64,000 nucleotides of DNA from Okeania sp. SIO2B3 (GCF_010672525.1 NZ_JAAHGH010000029.1:1-64000), one strand, 5' to 3'; shown: positions 17,628 through 26,650, counted from the stretch's first letter. A program made the numbers and translations. The notes: generated from the sequence alone by a model not told the origin.

Positions 17628-18384
17628 TTGCTTACAACTTTCCTTGGTTCCTAAAATCAAATAAAGGTTTTAGGCTAATACTGCCTAGATAGCATTCTCC
17701 CGGTGACATTTTCTTTGTGACTCCTCTTTATCACTTTTGATGATAAATTCAAGATTTTTAGCTATTACAGCTATTGGAAAAATCATAATTTCATCACAGT
17801 TTGATAAAATAGGATTAGGTGGTGGGAGTTCGCAAACTGCTTAGTGCTGCTAAACAGGATTTATGATTATTGCATAATCTGGGAAATTATAATTAATTCT
17901 TAGGCTAGAAATTCATACAGCTATAAGTAAGTACGATCTCCAACATTACTTTTTTAACTTGTTGGTTTTTACTATGCCTTAGTGTATTTTTTTTCTTACC
18001 CAGATTTTACTTTCACAAAGTTACTTTAGCATACTTTCATTTACTATGGAAGACAAATAATTATGATCTTAGTAGCAATTGATTTTTTGCTATGAACTCA
18101 GTAAACACTTACTACCTTTTATTGTAGTTATCACTTTACTACTACAATTTGACTAGGTATTACCCACTTAGGACTGTAGGAATGGCGATCGGCTTAAATT
18201 TCTCTGAACTGAATTAACTGATGGCAGTATATTTTCTGGCCATGTCAGGGAGCGATCGCGTAACTCCATTCAAGTGTCTGAAGTTATTTTTTAACTTTTT
18301 TGCGCAAAATAGTCAAGGGGGTACCTATCTGATTAATAATAATATTAATTGGCTGATTTTTGCAAGTGAGGAACAGACGATCGC
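17628..18384. promoter_or_regulatory. divergent intergenic region of the accessory island
   Basis: This 757-bp gap separates two divergently transcribed genes, so it should contain both promoters. I see no family A-E repeat in it, unlike most large gaps in this window. HIP1-like GCGATCG sites stand at about 18185 and 18252. A low-complexity region with 'tttactatgg', 'ttactacctttta' and 'ctttactactac' (18040-18145) has several AGTA/TACT inverted motifs that could be operator-like. This is a suggestion only. Confidence 0.3.
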
Positions 18385-19206
18385 ATGAATGTTAAAGATT
18401 TAAAATTTCTTTTAAAATTACTGAGCTATCAAAATTATCAAGTATCTTTTGCTAAAATTCAACTAGAGTCTGAAATGAAGGTCTCTGAGAAAAATGAAAT
18501 TTGTTCCAGACTTGGCGGTCTAGGGTTGGTAAAATTTACTAGAGAAGTTACAAAAATTAATATAGCACCTCAAGGAAAATCACTCCTCAATCATAAAAAA
18601 GCTGTTAACTCACTCACCACTGAAGAATTGAAAGTGCTCAAAGCTACTGCTAAGGGTGCTATTTCTCCAGCGGAGACTGGTCTTGATACTAGCTATAGGA
18701 ATGCTGTTATCAAAGACTTACTAGAGCAAGGTTTGATTAAAGTTATCGATCAAAAAATCAAGGATGTCTGGTTGACAGAAAAAGGAAAGCAATTTTTGTG
18801 CCAAGAATATTCTTCTCGCAGCACTGCAAAAGAGATATCCTTAAAAATGTTGAGCGACTATCTTGATTTAATGCGTACCAACTGTTCCCTTTACTTCCCT
18901 AAGCAAGAAAAACAGCAGTTTTCCCAAATGCTTGACAAACCTACTGACTCTCAGGTTTTAGCTGTGATTCGAGATTTAGACCAAAATCTAGGTACAAATA
19001 ACTATCTACCCATTTTTCATCTGCGACACAAATTACAACCTCCTTTATCTAGAGAAGAACTAAATCTAGCACTTTACCGTCTAGAAAAAAGTGACCAAAT
19101 AGAATTAAGTTCCTTACAAGAAGTCAGCTCCTACACTCCAGAAGAATTTGAAGCAGGTATACCTCAAGATATTGGTGGCAGTTTATTTTTTATCATTCCC
19201 TACTAA
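18385..19206 (+). CDS. multi-winged-helix protein of the accessory island
   Basis: The 273-aa protein has no transmembrane segment and no catalytic motif that I recognise. Its pattern is that of repeated winged helices: residues 1-70 (SRLGGLGLVKFTREVTKINI, then APQGKSLL), residues 78-140 (RNAVIKDLLEQGLIKVIDQK, then WLTEKGKQFL) and a third in residues 190-255 (LREELNLALYRLEKSDQIEL-like). Each has a 'turn, helix, then two strands' signature with a terminal '(P/E)xGK' wing. It resembles small DNA-binding adaptor subunits. It lies 297 bp before the ATPase gene on the same strand, which suggests joint function. Family unknown. Confidence 0.5.
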   Translation: MNVKDLKFLLKLLSYQNYQVSFAKIQLESEMKVSEKNEICSRLGGLGLVKFTREVTKINIAPQGKSLLNHKKAVNSLTTEELKVLKATAKGAISPAETGLDTSYRNAVIKDLLEQGLIKVIDQKIKDVWLTEKGKQFLCQEYSSRSTAKEISLKMLSDYLDLMRTNCSLYFPKQEKQQFSQMLDKPTDSQVLAVIRDLDQNLGTNNYLPIFHLRHKLQPPLSREELNLALYRLEKSDQIELSSLQEVSSYTPEEFEAGIPQDIGGSLFFIIPY

Positions 19207-19503
19207 ATTTTTCGGCGTTGGTGATTTGAGGTATGATGTCCTGTGTCCCCTCCGGGGGAGCTACGAATTGCGGATAAGAGCGCGAACAAAAAACTTTCTC
19301 CTTGTGCTACTCTTTCTTCTTTTTTCTTCCCTCCTGACTCTTGAGTCCCCCTCCTGGGAGGGACGGCGTGGGTTGGGTGCGCGGGTGGGTTGACTCCTAA
19401 ATAATTAAGATTAATATCATACACGCGCTTGAGCAACACCAATTTTCCTATATCTGCTATCGTAATTCTCTAACCCTACCAAAAAATATTACCAGTTTAT
19501 ACT
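19207..19503. other. gap with GC-rich palindromic module
   Basis: It contains CCCCTCCGGGGGAGCTACGA (about 19248-19267) followed by ATTGCGG, a copy of the module seen at 9911-9940 and 8699, then pyrimidine-rich 'cttcttttttcttccctcctgactc' text. It separates the winged-helix and ATPase genes, probably by later insertion. Confidence 0.5.
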
Positions 19504-21501
19504 ATGGCATCTATAGATCGGATTATTCAAAGAGAAGTTAATCCTTTTGACCCAGTCAGTCTTTATACTATTAATTTTTGGCAGGAGCAACAAAATCCGA
19601 CCCTAAATGTTGATTCTATCCATCAAAATATTATTTCTGATATAGAAACAGTGCTAGAACAGGTTGCCCAGGAACATCGTCCCCGAACATTGATACTGAC
19701 TGGTGATTCTGGTTCTGGTAAAAGTTATCTTTTGGGGAGAATCAAAAAATTATTCAACACAAAAGCCTTTTTTGTCTATATTGATCCCTGGCCTGATAGT
19801 GATTACATTTGGCGTCATATTTTGCGTCAAACAGTAGATTCTCTGATGAAAACTCCGGAGGGTCAAACAGATTCTCAGTTGTTACTATGGTTAAAGGGTC
19901 TATTGGCTTTCCAGAATGGTAGTTTACTAAAAAAAATTATTGGTGAAAGAAGAGTATTTATTAGAAGTCTCAAAGGTATTTATGCTTCTGGAATTTATAA
20001 TCCTAATGATTTTTTCAGCGCTCTTTATTATCTATTAAATCCAAATTACATATCGATTGCCTGTGAGTGGTTACGGGGGGATGATTTAGACGAAGATGAT
20101 TTAAAATATTTAGGGATTAAAGGTAGTATAGACTCTGAAGATTCTGCTCAGAAAATTATGACTAATTTGGGTATTATTTCGGCTGCATCTCAACCTATTG
20201 TTTTATGTTTTGATAATCTTGATAATATTCCTCGGTTATTAAATGGTTCTTTGGATTTACAAGCTTTATTTAATATTAATTCTAGTATTCATACTCATTA
20301 TCCACAAAATTTCCTGATAATTATTAGTATTATTACGAGTACCTGGAAACAAAATTCTGAATTGATTCAACCTGCAGATAAAGCTAGAGTAAATGCTGGA
20401 TATTTTCATTTAAAGCCGATTACTTTAGCACAAGGAGAATGTTTATTAGCAGCTCGTTTGAGTCCTTTGCATTCTTTGGCTAAACCCCAGCCTAAATCAC
20501 CTATATTTCCTTTGTCAACAGAAATATTAGCAGAAAAGTTTCCTAGAGGTAAAACTCTACCTCGCAATATCTTAGAATTGGGACGTAAGGAATACGATCA
20601 ATATAAAAACAAATTATTAGATGAGCCAGGAAATGTCCAAACTTCAACATCAGAAACAAAATTAGAAACTTTTAAATTAATTTGGCAAGATAAATATCAA
20701 AAAGCTCAGAAAAAAATCAATAAAATTACCGATCTAGCAGCACCAGAATTGATTAGAATGCTACAAGAAGTATTAAATGCTGTAAGATTTAAAGGTGTGA
20801 AAACTAAATTATTAAGTGGGAAATATGCTAGTCATTCTTTGAGTTATAAACAACAAAATAATGAGGAAATAATTGGTGTGATTTGGACAGAAGACCCAAA
20901 TATGAATAGTTTTTATAATACAATGAGTGCTTGTCAGAAAGTGGCGGATAAAAGGTTATGTCAAAGCTTATATTTAGTGAGAGCTGCTGAGGTGGGAAAT
21001 GCCAAAAATATGAGCAATAAAATATATAGAAAAATTTTTAAAGGTAGATTGAAAAATCTTCATATTCAACCAAACCTGGAATCTGTACATTTTTTGGCTA
21101 CATATCATAGTTTAATGAATGCTGCTCTCGCTAATGAATTAATGATAGAAGGTAAGATTATTAGTCTCAAAGAGTTAGAAGAAATAATTTGTGATTCACA
21201 AATTTTAAACAACTGTAGCTTATTACAAGATTTATCTGTAGTCGATCCAGTAGATAATCAAGAACAGCAAAGTGATTCAGATTTAGATGAGGTGAAGGAT
21301 TTTGTGGTAAATTTAATTAAAACACAATGTTTTATGGAGCGTAAAAACATCATTGAAAATACACTAAATAAATTTATTAACATAGAGCAGTCAAAAATTT
21401 ATAAAATTATTGAGGAACTTGAAGGAGAACAGAAAATAAAAAATATTACTCCTACATCAAAATTAGAACGACAATTAGTTTGTTTTATTCCTAGTTACTA
21501 A
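19504..21501 (+). CDS. P-loop ATPase of the accessory island
   Basis: This 665-aa protein begins with a AAA/STAND-type NTPase. Walker A is TLILTGDSGSGKSYLL with K73 and S74. Walker B is PIVLCFDNLDNIP with D237 and D240, followed by a possible sensor strand FLIIISIITST (about 264-274). The central part (about 390-560) is not recognised, with YKQQNNEEIIGVIW and VADKRLCQSLYLVRAAE. The last 75 residues (FVVNLIKTQCFMERKNIIEN and on) look like a C-terminal winged helix. The layout 'ATPase followed by winged helix' recalls Orc1/Cdc6-like and defence-system ATPases. I cannot name the family. It lies between a winged-helix protein and a Cas4-like protein on the same strand. Confidence 0.65.
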   Translation: MASIDRIIQREVNPFDPVSLYTINFWQEQQNPTLNVDSIHQNIISDIETVLEQVAQEHRPRTLILTGDSGSGKSYLLGRIKKLFNTKAFFVYIDPWPDSDYIWRHILRQTVDSLMKTPEGQTDSQLLLWLKGLLAFQNGSLLKKIIGERRVFIRSLKGIYASGIYNPNDFFSALYYLLNPNYISIACEWLRGDDLDEDDLKYLGIKGSIDSEDSAQKIMTNLGIISAASQPIVLCFDNLDNIPRLLNGSLDLQALFNINSSIHTHYPQNFLIIISIITSTWKQNSELIQPADKARVNAGYFHLKPITLAQGECLLAARLSPLHSLAKPQPKSPIFPLSTEILAEKFPRGKTLPRNILELGRKEYDQYKNKLLDEPGNVQTSTSETKLETFKLIWQDKYQKAQKKINKITDLAAPELIRMLQEVLNAVRFKGVKTKLLSGKYASHSLSYKQQNNEEIIGVIWTEDPNMNSFYNTMSACQKVADKRLCQSLYLVRAAEVGNAKNMSNKIYRKIFKGRLKNLHIQPNLESVHFLATYHSLMNAALANELMIEGKIISLKELEEIICDSQILNNCSLLQDLSVVDPVDNQEQQSDSDLDEVKDFVVNLIKTQCFMERKNIIENTLNKFINIEQSKIYKIIEELEGEQKIKNITPTSKLERQLVCFIPSY

Positions 21502-21523
21502 TGAATATATAATAAAAGTTAGG

Positions 21524-22138
21524 GTAAGCATTTCCTGCAGAATGCTGCGAAAACAGCTAGCTCGCAGTCAGCTATTCCTTTGGAATGCGCTCCCATTCAC
21601 CAATTAGTAATGAATAATTAGGGTTTGCGTATGGAAAGTCTTTTTGTTCTTTGTAGGAGACAGGAGACAGGAGAAATGGGAATGTAGAGGAGGTAGGAGT
21701 AAGAATTTTACCAAGATTATTCTGCCCAACTATGTGCATAAAATACGCTCCTTTTTAAGCGTGAAGAGCTGAAAAGCAGGTACTTTTTAAATGCCCCAAA
21801 AAGGCACTTGTCTTTATCTGTCAATGCTTTTAGATTTAATCAGCAAACCCTAATTACTTCTAAGGTTTAGTTTCTCAGGTTTAGTCCGGGAACTTTGGCA
21901 GTAACTTTTTATTCTTTCTCAATTTCAAAGGTTACTTTTACCAAAAAATTGTGGTCTAAATTCTCCCTAAGGGGATAAAAAAAAGAGAATATTCGCCAAG
22001 GTCAAGCCTCCTTATTGCAGAGGTACTGATAACTGAAATGACCTTCCCCAAAATTAATAGCTGAAGTCCGCAGTTCTGATCCAGGAAGCTAGCTAATAGC
22101 TGACGGCTTTTTTGCAGCATTCAGCAGGAAATGCTTGC
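21524..22138. repeat. family-B composite element with perfect 8-bp target duplication
   Basis: It is bounded by AAGTTAGG at 21516-21523 and 22139-22146, a perfect 8-bp duplication. The ends GTAAGCATTTCC and GGAAATGCTTGC are inverse. The 615-bp interior carries a complete family-C element (21615-21856), GC-rich modules near 21533-21590 and 22110-22131, and a block (AACTTTTTATTCTTTCTCAA, about 21903) found inverted in the B copy at 55626. It lies between the ATPase and the Cas4-like gene, so it may have split an operon. Confidence 0.75.
21615..21856. repeat. family-C element nested in a family-B element
   Basis: The ends TAATTAGGGTTTGC and GCAAACCCTAATTA are perfect 14-bp inverted repeats. The interior has AGGAGACAGGAGACAGGAG and other blocks shared with 31671-31949 and 58183-58653. 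It has no significant reading frame. Confidence 0.75.
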
Positions 22139-22242
22139 AAGTTAGGAGCGATAAATCAAAATCAATATTTAGTAGATAAAACTGATAATTTTTGAAAAAT
22201 TTTTAGCGATATTAACTACTTAAAAACCTGGAAAATTTGTCA

Positions 22243-23163
22243 ATGCCAATAATTAATAAACCTCAACTACAGTCTCCCCCATTTAGTGTTACCAATGTTA
22301 AAGTTGCTTTTGAGTGCCCACGTTTATTTTATCTGAAACAACGTTTTGGGGGCGAGCATCTGCTTTTGTCAAAAGATTATATCCAGGAAATTGATAGTGC
22401 TTTTCTTGACTTAGCTAATCAGTTGATGAATATGATTAGACAGGAAGCTAAGATTCAAGCTTTGTTTGAGGGACAGTTTGAGGAGTTGATGGTAGAGGCG
22501 ATCGCTCATCAAATACAACAATTATTTTATGAGTCGATTTTCTTTCCTTATTTAGACACAATAATTACAAAAGATTCTAGTCTAGCAACAGCGTTTTATC
22601 AAATTTGGCAGCTATTAACTAAACTAATTTTAAATATATCTAAAATTATTGTTAAAAATCGACGTTACTGTCAGGAAAATGTTGTAGTTCGTCGCACATT
22701 AATTACAAGGGAAATACTACTAGATTATACTTTTAAAATACCAGATGGTGACAATCAAAAGTTAACGGGAAAAGTTAATAATTTAATTTTTGATTTTGAA
22801 TCTCGTCGTTTATGTGTGGTTAATTATCAGACTTATGAAACTGCAGAAGTATCCTCTCAGTTAATGGCAATTGCTCTCTATAGTTTTTTGCTGAAGCAAA
22901 AGAAAAAAGTACCTGTTGATGCGGTTGTTTATTGGGTTTTGCCTGAGTTGGGAGAGTATTATTATTCGTGGGAAAAGTTAGAGAATGTGGTGGAGAATTT
23001 AGTTCCTGCTAAGTTACAGGAGATGCGAGAGTGGTTAAGGTGGGACGAGTCTCAACCTAACCCACCTCCACGGACGGAGAAAGAGTATTTATGTGATATT
23101 TGTCCTCAGAGGGAAAAGTGTCAGAGTTTTTTTGATGGGGGTGATTCAACAATTAATAATTAA
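22243..23163 (+). CDS. Cas4-like protein, apparently without catalytic residues
   Basis: The 306-aa protein (ATG at 22243) has the layout of Cas4 and AddB-type iron-sulfur nucleases. One early cysteine (C25 in AFECPRLFYLK) and three late ones (C284, C287, C293 in YLCDICPQREKC) would hold a 4Fe-4S cluster. The PD-(D/E)xK core should be GxxD...ExK and then Q. Here the first motif reads GKVNN (N178), the second VVNYQT (N193, Q195), and only the late glutamine (Q205 in SSQLMAIALYSF) is kept. D, E and K all look replaced, so I expect no nuclease activity. A DNA-binding structural role is possible. The preceding TTG (22237) is an alternative start. Confidence 0.65.
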   Translation: MPIINKPQLQSPPFSVTNVKVAFECPRLFYLKQRFGGEHLLLSKDYIQEIDSAFLDLANQLMNMIRQEAKIQALFEGQFEELMVEAIAHQIQQLFYESIFFPYLDTIITKDSSLATAFYQIWQLLTKLILNISKIIVKNRRYCQENVVVRRTLITREILLDYTFKIPDGDNQKLTGKVNNLIFDFESRRLCVVNYQTYETAEVSSQLMAIALYSFLLKQKKKVPVDAVVYWVLPELGEYYYSWEKLENVVENLVPAKLQEMREWLRWDESQPNPPPRTEKEYLCDICPQREKCQSFFDGGDSTINN

Positions 23164-23466
23164 TAATTAATAATTAATAATGAAATTGTTTTTATAATGG
23201 GGATGCTTGAGCAACCCTCCAAAAACATTTCACCTTAAAAGCGGGATTTTAGACTCAATTATTTCGAGAGATAGTAGGTTGGGTAGAAGGAAGTGTTAGC
23301 GGAGCTTATTCGTTAGGATAAACATAACTTGTAGGTAGGATAGATCCAACATATCATCTTGGTACGAGTTGGGTTTATCCTACGGATAAGCTGGCGCTAA
23401 CGTTACCTCAACCTAACCTACGGATACTTGGTATTTTTGGAGGGAAGGATATGCGATCGCTACTGT
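23164..23466. repeat. AT iterations and cyanobacterial palindromes between convergent genes
   Basis: It begins with tandem TAATAAT iterations and then a block GCTTGAGCAACCCTCCAAAA (about 23206-23225) that recurs near 35495-35514. A long imperfect palindrome follows (GTAGGTTGGGTAGAAGG near 23275, inverse CAACCTAACCTACGG near 23409). The genes on both sides converge here, so it may contribute to termination of both, but I see no T-run. Confidence 0.5.
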
Positions 23467-24390
23467 CTATTCTGGTATATATGCTATTTTTCTGAGTTTT
23501 TCGTAGGTTGTTTTCCCAAAACCAATTCCCTTTTTAGTTTGTTTTTTAAGATTTTCCCAAGTTAAGTTTTCTCCAGACTGTTTCCAGTGTTTAATTGCTT
23601 CCCATGTAGCATTTATCATTGTAGTTGTACTTTTAACTCTTGCAAAAGCTTGCTGAATATCTTCTTTTGTTTCTACTGTTAATAAATTAACTTTTTGTAG
23701 CTGATTAGATTCATTTTTTATAGCTTCAAGTTGTCTATTTAGAGCTATTTGAGTTTTTGTCAACAAAGATAAAGCTTCTTGCTTGGAAAGATTACTGATT
23801 TTTTGACGTATAACTTCTAATTGGTTGTTCAGAATTTCCTCAATTTCTGCACTCTTTGTTTTGGGGACTAACTGGTCAATTTTACTTTCGATTTTCTCCA
23901 GTTTTTCCTCTATGTTCTTATTTTCTAGAGGCTGAGAATAAGTAGGAGATGCTATAGTTTTTTGACCTAATTTTGTTATTATTGGTTGCAATTTTTTGTC
24001 TAGTAACTTATCTAACTCACTTAAATTTATTGTACCTTCTTGTATAACTGTAGATTTTTCAGGTACAGGAGAAATACTACTTTTTTTCCTGAACATTTCC
24101 ACCTGTTCTTCTAACACTTCTGTCTTATCACCTTCAATGATAAATGCTCCTATTCTTTCACCATCACGAGGATTTATTTCTTTTGCTCTGACTGCTGCAT
24201 AATACTCAAAATGTCCATCAACTACTTCGTAAGATTCCCAACCAATAGTACGCAAAACTAGAGGTTTAATTGTACCTTCAGCTTTTAAAATTAATTGAGC
24301 AGCTTGTTCTAAATCTGACTCTAAAAATTCGGAACGAGGCACATTGGAAGTAATTTCTTTGACAAGTACAAATTCTGGAGATAATAACAT
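23467..24390 (-). CDS. ParB-like coiled-coil partner of the nuclease-ParA protein
   Basis: The 307-aa protein starts with a ParB/Srx-like domain (about 1-90): LVKEITSNVPRSEF, IKPLVLRTIGWESYEVVDG and GHFEYYAAVRA. The latter holds the place of the GERRxRA box, but the arginines are absent, so CTP binding as in true ParB is doubtful. Residues 120-265 are predominantly coiled coil with regular Leu/Ile heptads. The C terminus (NLKKQTKKGIGFGKTTYEKL) may be a small basic DNA-contact motif. The start codon overlaps the stop of the upstream gene in TAATG, so the two are translationally coupled. Its architecture parallels that of the protein at 16500-17627. A ParB-like role with ParA is likely from context, not shown. 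Confidence 0.7.
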   Translation of the reverse strand: MLLSPEFVLVKEITSNVPRSEFLESDLEQAAQLILKAEGTIKPLVLRTIGWESYEVVDGHFEYYAAVRAKEINPRDGERIGAFIIEGDKTEVLEEQVEMFRKKSSISPVPEKSTVIQEGTINLSELDKLLDKKLQPIITKLGQKTIASPTYSQPLENKNIEEKLEKIESKIDQLVPKTKSAEIEEILNNQLEVIRQKISNLSKQEALSLLTKTQIALNRQLEAIKNESNQLQKVNLLTVETKEDIQQAFARVKSTTTMINATWEAIKHWKQSGENLTWENLKKQTKKGIGFGKTTYEKLRKIAYIPE

Positions 24391-25907
24391 TATTTTAGTC
24401 CGATTTTATTTAATACTTCGTTTGCTAATGACTCAAATTCTTGGCAAGAAGAAGAATCTGGTGCATAGTCAAATATAGAGCTAGGTTCGGGTATTTCCAA
24501 TTCTCCTACTTGGCGAGTTTTATCAATACATTTAGCAAGTTCTTCTCTTTGAAATATAACTGTTTCCATAACATTAAGCTCGTAACGCTGGGAAACTGTT
24601 TGGATTTGTTTTGGTAATGTATATTGTACAAATCTAGAATTAGGATTAATTTTACAAGGTAAGACACCTAATATTTCTATATCTGGTTTATTCATCACTT
24701 GCCTAAAACGATTAATCTCTTCGTGAAGATAATTTTTCACATTTGATAAACCTTGATTTGCAAATGGTTTTAAGTCTGAAGGAATAATCAAATAGTTAGC
24801 ACTAACTAGAGGAATAAACGCATATAAATTGAAAGATGGTGGTGTATCGATCAGAACAACATCATATTTTCCTTCTACTGGTTTCAGTTTCTTTATTAGT
24901 GAAGTTAAACTACTTCTAAGGTTATTAAATTCAGTTTCTGCTTGCATTAAACTTATGTGAGAAGGAATCACATGAACTTCAGGATCATTAAACCTAGAAA
25001 CTCTAGCTACTTCTGGAATACTAGAATGTTCATCGTATCTCAACACATGATAAATATAGGAGTCTTTTATATCATCAAATTGCTCATCATTAAATTTAAT
25101 TAGACCTGTAGCAAATGTTGTATTTGCCTGACTATCTAAGTCTATAACCAAAACTCTATAACCTCTTTTACTTAAGGCAGCAGCTAAATTAACGACAGTT
25201 GTTGTCTTTCCTACTCCGCCTTTATTATGATAGACAGCAATTACTTTCATGGGATTTCTCCTACTTTGATTTATTTGATTTGAATCTATTTCAGGGTTGA
25301 CTAAAATCCTCTGATTTTTCGGCGTATTACTAACAATTTTTCTTGTTTCAGATTGAGGAGCGATCGCCTGATTTTCATTTTCTTCTTTTCCAGATTTTCT
25401 TGTTTCAGAAGTTGACTCCACAGTATTTTCATTAACCTCTTCGTTCATAATTTTGGTTGTCTGGGAATTCCGATTTTGCCCTAAATAATCTCGACCTATT
25501 AATGCTTTTATTTCTTCTATTTTTTCATCAACCTGACTCCCCCAACACTTAAAAATCAACTCAATCTCATTTTCTTCTCTTTGATAAATCCTGATTTCTT
25601 TAGCGTTAGTTAATAAACCATATTTCACATTCATACTTGTTAAATAACGCTTGAGTTTTCGTAGATGGCGGTCTAAATTTTGTCTTGGATGTTTTGCCTC
25701 CATTACTAACGCTAAAGGAGAATCACCATCCAAACGAAAAGGTAGTTCCTGGGCAGCAAATGATAAAAAATCTAAACGGATACTACCCAAGGTTACTTCT
25801 TGATGCCAATGTTCGATACCGTATCCCAATTTTGGCAATAGATAACTAACAATTAGTTTGCTTTCTACTTCACTTTCATTGCGACATAAATCTGGATTAA
25901 AACTCAA
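24390..25907 (-). CDS. HsdR_N-type nuclease domain fused to a ParA ATPase
   Basis: This 505-aa protein joins two domains. Residues 1-135 match the HsdR N-terminal PD-(D/E)xK fold of type I restriction enzymes: an early ESEVESKL helix, D46 in IRLDFLSF, and E70-x-K72 in LALVMEAKHPR, so the catalytic set is present. A 75-residue polar linker follows. From residue 220 the sequence is a complete ParA: deviant Walker A KGGVGKTT (229-236), the A' motif DLDSQANTT with D258, and Walker B YDVVLIDTPPS with D354. Translation starts at TTG 25907 with AAGGAAGAA upstream. Residue 220 is itself an ATG with a strong internal ribosome binding site. The ParB-like gene follows with a 1-bp overlap. I do not know this fusion as a described system. 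A partition function combined with DNA cleavage or DNA end binding is inference. Confidence 0.8.
   Translation of the reverse strand: MSFNPDLCRNESEVESKLIVSYLLPKLGYGIEHWHQEVTLGSIRLDFLSFAAQELPFRLDGDSPLALVMEAKHPRQNLDRHLRKLKRYLTSMNVKYGLLTNAKEIRIYQREENEIELIFKCWGSQVDEKIEEIKALIGRDYLGQNRNSQTTKIMNEEVNENTVESTSETRKSGKEENENQAIAPQSETRKIVSNTPKNQRILVNPEIDSNQINQSRRNPMKVIAVYHNKGGVGKTTTVVNLAAALSKRGYRVLVIDLDSQANTTFATGLIKFNDEQFDDIKDSYIYHVLRYDEHSSIPEVARVSRFNDPEVHVIPSHISLMQAETEFNNLRSSLTSLIKKLKPVEGKYDVVLIDTPPSFNLYAFIPLVSANYLIIPSDLKPFANQGLSNVKNYLHEEINRFRQVMNKPDIEILGVLPCKINPNSRFVQYTLPKQIQTVSQRYELNVMETVIFQREELAKCIDKTRQVGELEIPEPSSIFDYAPDSSSCQEFESLANEVLNKIGLK
25248..25262 (-). promoter_or_regulatory. internal ribosome binding site before the ParA domain
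   Basis: On the minus strand AGGAGA (25257-25262) lies 6 nt before the ATG at 25250-25248, which is in frame and codes Met220, exactly where the ParA domain begins. This is a stronger start signal than the TTG at 25907, so a free 286-aa ParA may be made in addition to the fusion. Confidence 0.6.
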
Positions 25908-26457
25908 GGTTATTCTTCCTTAATTTTAAATTTTTCCCTTGATTCCTAATTGGATTTTATCAAATAGGTTAATTGATGTCTATCTTGACAATTTTGTCTG
26001 ATTATATTAATTTTTTTCTCAGTATTTTTACGGTGTTTTTGATTAATAATCTTTTGGTAGGAGTTATTTTTTTTAGTAGTAATAGCAATTTTAAAAAAGT
26101 ATTTAGACAAGGAAAAGTAAGAAGCAAAAAGTAATAAACTATATCATGTCCGCCCTTGATCATTTGTGTAAACTCAAGGGTGAATATCTACAGGAAATTT
26201 AGGTTTTTTCAAACTTTTAAGCCTTCTTCCTTCTTCCCTCTTCCTTCTTCCTTACCTTCGCGCTTACAATACCGATGCTACCGGAAATGATATGAGATAT
26301 TTTCTAGCTCAATTAGACCGAGAAGTTTTGACAAACACAGAGCAATTATCATCAAAATTATCTATTATCTGTACCTAACATTCATTGCCTCTGGTCTCAG
26401 GTAAACTTTAGATTAAAGCATCGGTATTTCTCAAATAAAAAATGACAATTTATTGAT
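25908..26457. other. gene-free stretch upstream of the nuclease-ParA operon
   Basis: AT-rich. It presumably holds the promoter of the minus-strand operon that starts at 25907. Around 26145 and 26263-26300 it contains TATCATGTCCG-like and 'cttcttcc' repeats. I see no reading frame, and no iterated short direct repeats that would mark a clear parS or iteron array. Confidence 0.35.
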
Positions 26458-26562
26458 ACAGCATATTTCATATCAGTGAGGTAAATTTGTGGCGGACAAG
26501 ATGCCTGCACTACAAAGACTTTATCATTAATATTTCTACCTCATATACCTGAAATATGCTGT
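26458..26562. repeat. 105-bp inverted-repeat element
   Basis: ACAGCATATTTCA at the left and TGAAATATGCTGT at the right are perfect 13-bp inverses. Further inside, GTGAGGTA and TACCTCAT are also inverse. The 105-bp sequence has a short GTGGCGGACAAGATGCCTGC core. It is a likely MITE of another family; I saw no second copy in the window. Confidence 0.6.
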
Positions 26563-26650
26563 AATTTCTGGTTAACTTATTCAGATTTATCTACCATATC
26601 TCAAGACATTTATTGGAGGGATAAAAGTAGGGATTTGGTCTCCAAATCTT

